Below are positions 47,210 to 64,000 of a stretch of DNA of 64,000 bases, piece after piece. The DNA lies in contig NC_058052.1 in the NCBI RefSeq assembly GCF_020085105.1, positions 10,149,233-10,213,232 on the forward strand, written 5' to 3'. A program made the position numbers and the translations under genes. This DNA is from Siniperca chuatsi (lineage: Eukaryota; Chordata; Actinopteri; Centrarchiformes; Sinipercidae). The notes under the pieces are model-generated. The model made no database searches and was not told the DNA's origin. It was given only the letters and a program-made list of their open reading frames with translations. Within the stretch, counting starts at the first letter, position 1, and each line of letters begins with the position of its first letter.

Positions 47210-48300
47210 AAACGTCACACAACATGGCTCCTTCAAATTATGACTCAAAAATGAACAGCAACCAAGGGGAAGCTGTCCCCATGGATAAAATGTAGCTAAC
47301 ACTTGTAAAAGTCTTAGCTTAGTAGAGTAAGTGACGTGCTTATATGTTATTGTTAGGTAATGCTACTGTCAATAATTATTTTGACGGATATTTAACTAAC
47401 GTTTGTCTAACGTCTGCTTAAAATCTTTTGCTTGTTTTGTTGTCTGCTTTAAATTTATACAGCTTCGCTAAAATATGTTCCTACCTGTTTTTCACCTTGC
47501 CAAAACGCTTTTTTCTTTTTCTTCTTCTTTTTTTTTTTTTTTTTTTGCATTCAACAACTACAGTTCCCAAGAAACTTTAGCACCGCCCCTACAGCTAAGA
47601 CTCATGGGAGCTGGAGTTGTTAATACCATTTTAAAAAAAATCGTTAAGGAGGCTTACTATCCTGCATAGGTAGACGTCTTGAGTATTTACAAGGGTTTTG
47701 TATCATGTTAGAGCACTTCAGAGACGCATATGAAAGAAACACAATTTCAGGCAACAGTTACCTAATGTAATCCAGTGGTGACAGCATAGGATATTGAAAT
47801 AATAATAATAATAATTTGAAGACACATATAAACTCACAATTGAGCACCGCATACAAATTAGAGAGTTAGGGAGTATAATGACATCTTACATTTTGTGAAG
47901 TAAATCAAACCCAAAGCAATTTATTGTATTATAAGTAGCTAAAATAAAACAATAGATAAGATAACAAGGAATAATTCTTAGAACATTTAATGAAAACACA
48001 GGTATGCAATTACTCTTGAAACATCGTCTCAAAAATCTTTTCAAAATATAAATATTAAAAAAGGTATCCTAAATTCCCCACAGTATTTCTAAATGTAATG
48101 AAAAATTCAAGGCCGCCACCCACAAACAGCATAAACAGTGATGTCCTTCCAGAGATGGATAGCAGATTCAAATGGGGATAAGAAATAAACATTCCTCCAA
48201 TTCTGATGAGCGTGATGAGCCTGTTTCACATTGTAAAATGCTGTCTGCACTCGCTTACACATGCAACGTTTCCAGGGTTCAAACATTTGTAACTGCTTTT
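47210..48300. other. Spacer between gpatch11 and PKR copy C
   Basis: No gene recognised. It contains a T-run at about 47529-47546 and an AT-rich segment. A possible minus-strand AATAAA (plus tttatt at about 47920) lies about 385 bp past the gpatch11 stop and could serve as its polyadenylation signal. Confidence 0.5.
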
Positions 48301-48306
48301 TTAAGT

Positions 48307-50345
<2,039 letters not shown>

Positions 50346-51104
50346 TATAAGCGCGCAAAAGACAAAAAATGTAGAAAAGAACAGATACAGCGCTTAACTA
50401 ATTATCCGGTTATGCGTTTGTATTTGCTTCACTGATGTTTGGTTCGTTCAAAGATATATTCCGAGTAGCTACAAAGTACACAATAAGTATACAGTTCCGG
50501 TGCTTTTGACAAGTAATTCAGAAGATAATACTGACTTTGAGTGCACAAAGTCAACTGGAAAAATATGATACACATAATGTGAAACAATTATTGACAATTA
50601 TGTTAAAGCAGTATTTTCTCTACATTATTTCCTTGGTTTCACATCGGGCAAACGTTAATGCGACACCACCGATACTCGTCGTCATTCATCCTGGGTTATC
50701 GAAACACAGGTAGGATGAACAGTTTGGTTAAATATATTCCGTATTTCAGCAAGATGTTGTTGCTAAGGCGTTTTAAAAGATGACGATAGATAGCTAACGC
50801 TCAGTTTGAGTGAGAGTGTGTAGCCGGAGTTTAGCTTGTTCCTCGTACGAACTAGCTAGCTTAGGTTGCTAACCAGCTCGCCTATCAACAGCTGGAAGCA
50901 GGCAGCTGTCAACACAGAACAGCAAAGTGTTACGCTTCCCAGCGTTGACATGTTAGTTTGCTACATTTTATACGACAAATAAGCACGGATTTAAAAGCGT
51001 CTAAAGCCGTGACAGCTGCTATAATTTTATTAATAAAGTCATTGCAAGGACGGTAAATGTCCACAGATCTTTAGTAACTCAGGTGCCGTTATAATGCTTT
51101 CTAG
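50346..51104. promoter_or_regulatory. Shared gpatch11/heatr5b promoter region
   Basis: The two genes point away from each other with start codons 882 bp apart. A likely heatr5b 5' untranslated exon ends at 50709 (aacacag|gtagga). The second exon, carrying the ATG, would begin at about 51105 after a ttctag acceptor. That leaves a few hundred bases for a bidirectional promoter. No TATA box stands out. The arrangement is the same as in mammals, as I recall. Confidence 0.55.
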
Positions 51105-51214
51105 GTGATAATCTGATTGGATGAAAGGGCGAATATTACAGAGGAGACATCTACTGACAAGGCACCCTCCCCCCAATATAACATTGCAGAGGTGAGGGTG
51201 TACAGCACTGTTAA

Positions 51215-63952
<12,738 letters not shown>

Positions 63953-64000
63953 TAGAAATGTTTTATTTACTCTTGGACAAATCCGGATCAAATCTCTTCA

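Overview
The window looks like nuclear DNA of a ray-finned (teleost, probably percomorph) fish. The evidence is vertebrate-type split genes with short introns, long AT dinucleotide runs, many L2/I/L1-like LINE fragments and small inverted-repeat elements, and the gene order heatr5b - gpatch11 - eif2ak2, which matches a known vertebrate neighbourhood (human 2p22, from memory). All gene models were built by hand from splice-site and reading-frame logic; no alignment or search was run.

Layout. (1) 1-21.8 kb: no gene recognised. It holds an AT microsatellite, a terminal-inverted-repeat element near 5.2-5.8 kb, an inverted pair of dispersed repeats, and several L2-like LINE fragments between 17.5 and 21.8 kb. 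(2) 21.9-47.1 kb: the core of the window, three complete tandem genes for the dsRNA-activated eIF2-alpha kinase PKR (eif2ak2), all on the minus strand. They are called here copy A (21898-28618), copy B (31880-40323) and copy C (41641-47092). Each open model encodes three double-stranded-RNA-binding domains followed by a full eIF2-alpha kinase domain (about 670/672, 712 and 673 residues). (3) 48.3-50.3 kb, minus: gpatch11, complete, 263 residues. (4) 51.2 kb to the right edge, plus: heatr5b, the first 27 coding exons (1489 codons), running out of the window. gpatch11 and heatr5b are head to head and probably share a promoter region.

How the genes fit together. The PKR copies are antiviral sensors: dsRNA binding drives dimerisation and autophosphorylation, then eIF2-alpha phosphorylation and translation arrest. 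Copies B and C have an interferon-response-like element about 100-150 bp upstream of their ATG. Copy A has none that I can see, and an I-type LINE fragment lies between its start and the upstream block it shares with B. The three copies are mosaics: exons 3-7 (dsRBD2 and dsRBD3) and the HRD-containing kinase exon are nearly identical between particular copies, introns included, while dsRBD1, the linker and the remaining kinase exons have diverged. This indicates recent gene conversion or unequal exchange, with a visible breakpoint scar (an orphan half exon) in copy A. Copy B also has a duplicated pair of linker exons. heatr5b (AP-1/clathrin trafficking) and gpatch11 (G-patch protein) are conserved flanking genes with no evident functional link to PKR.

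The most notable content is this three-copy, three-dsRBD PKR cluster. Lineage-specific PKR duplication and variable dsRBD number in fish are, to my knowledge, already known in general, so the novelty lies in the particular architecture, the conversion tracts and the promoter differences.
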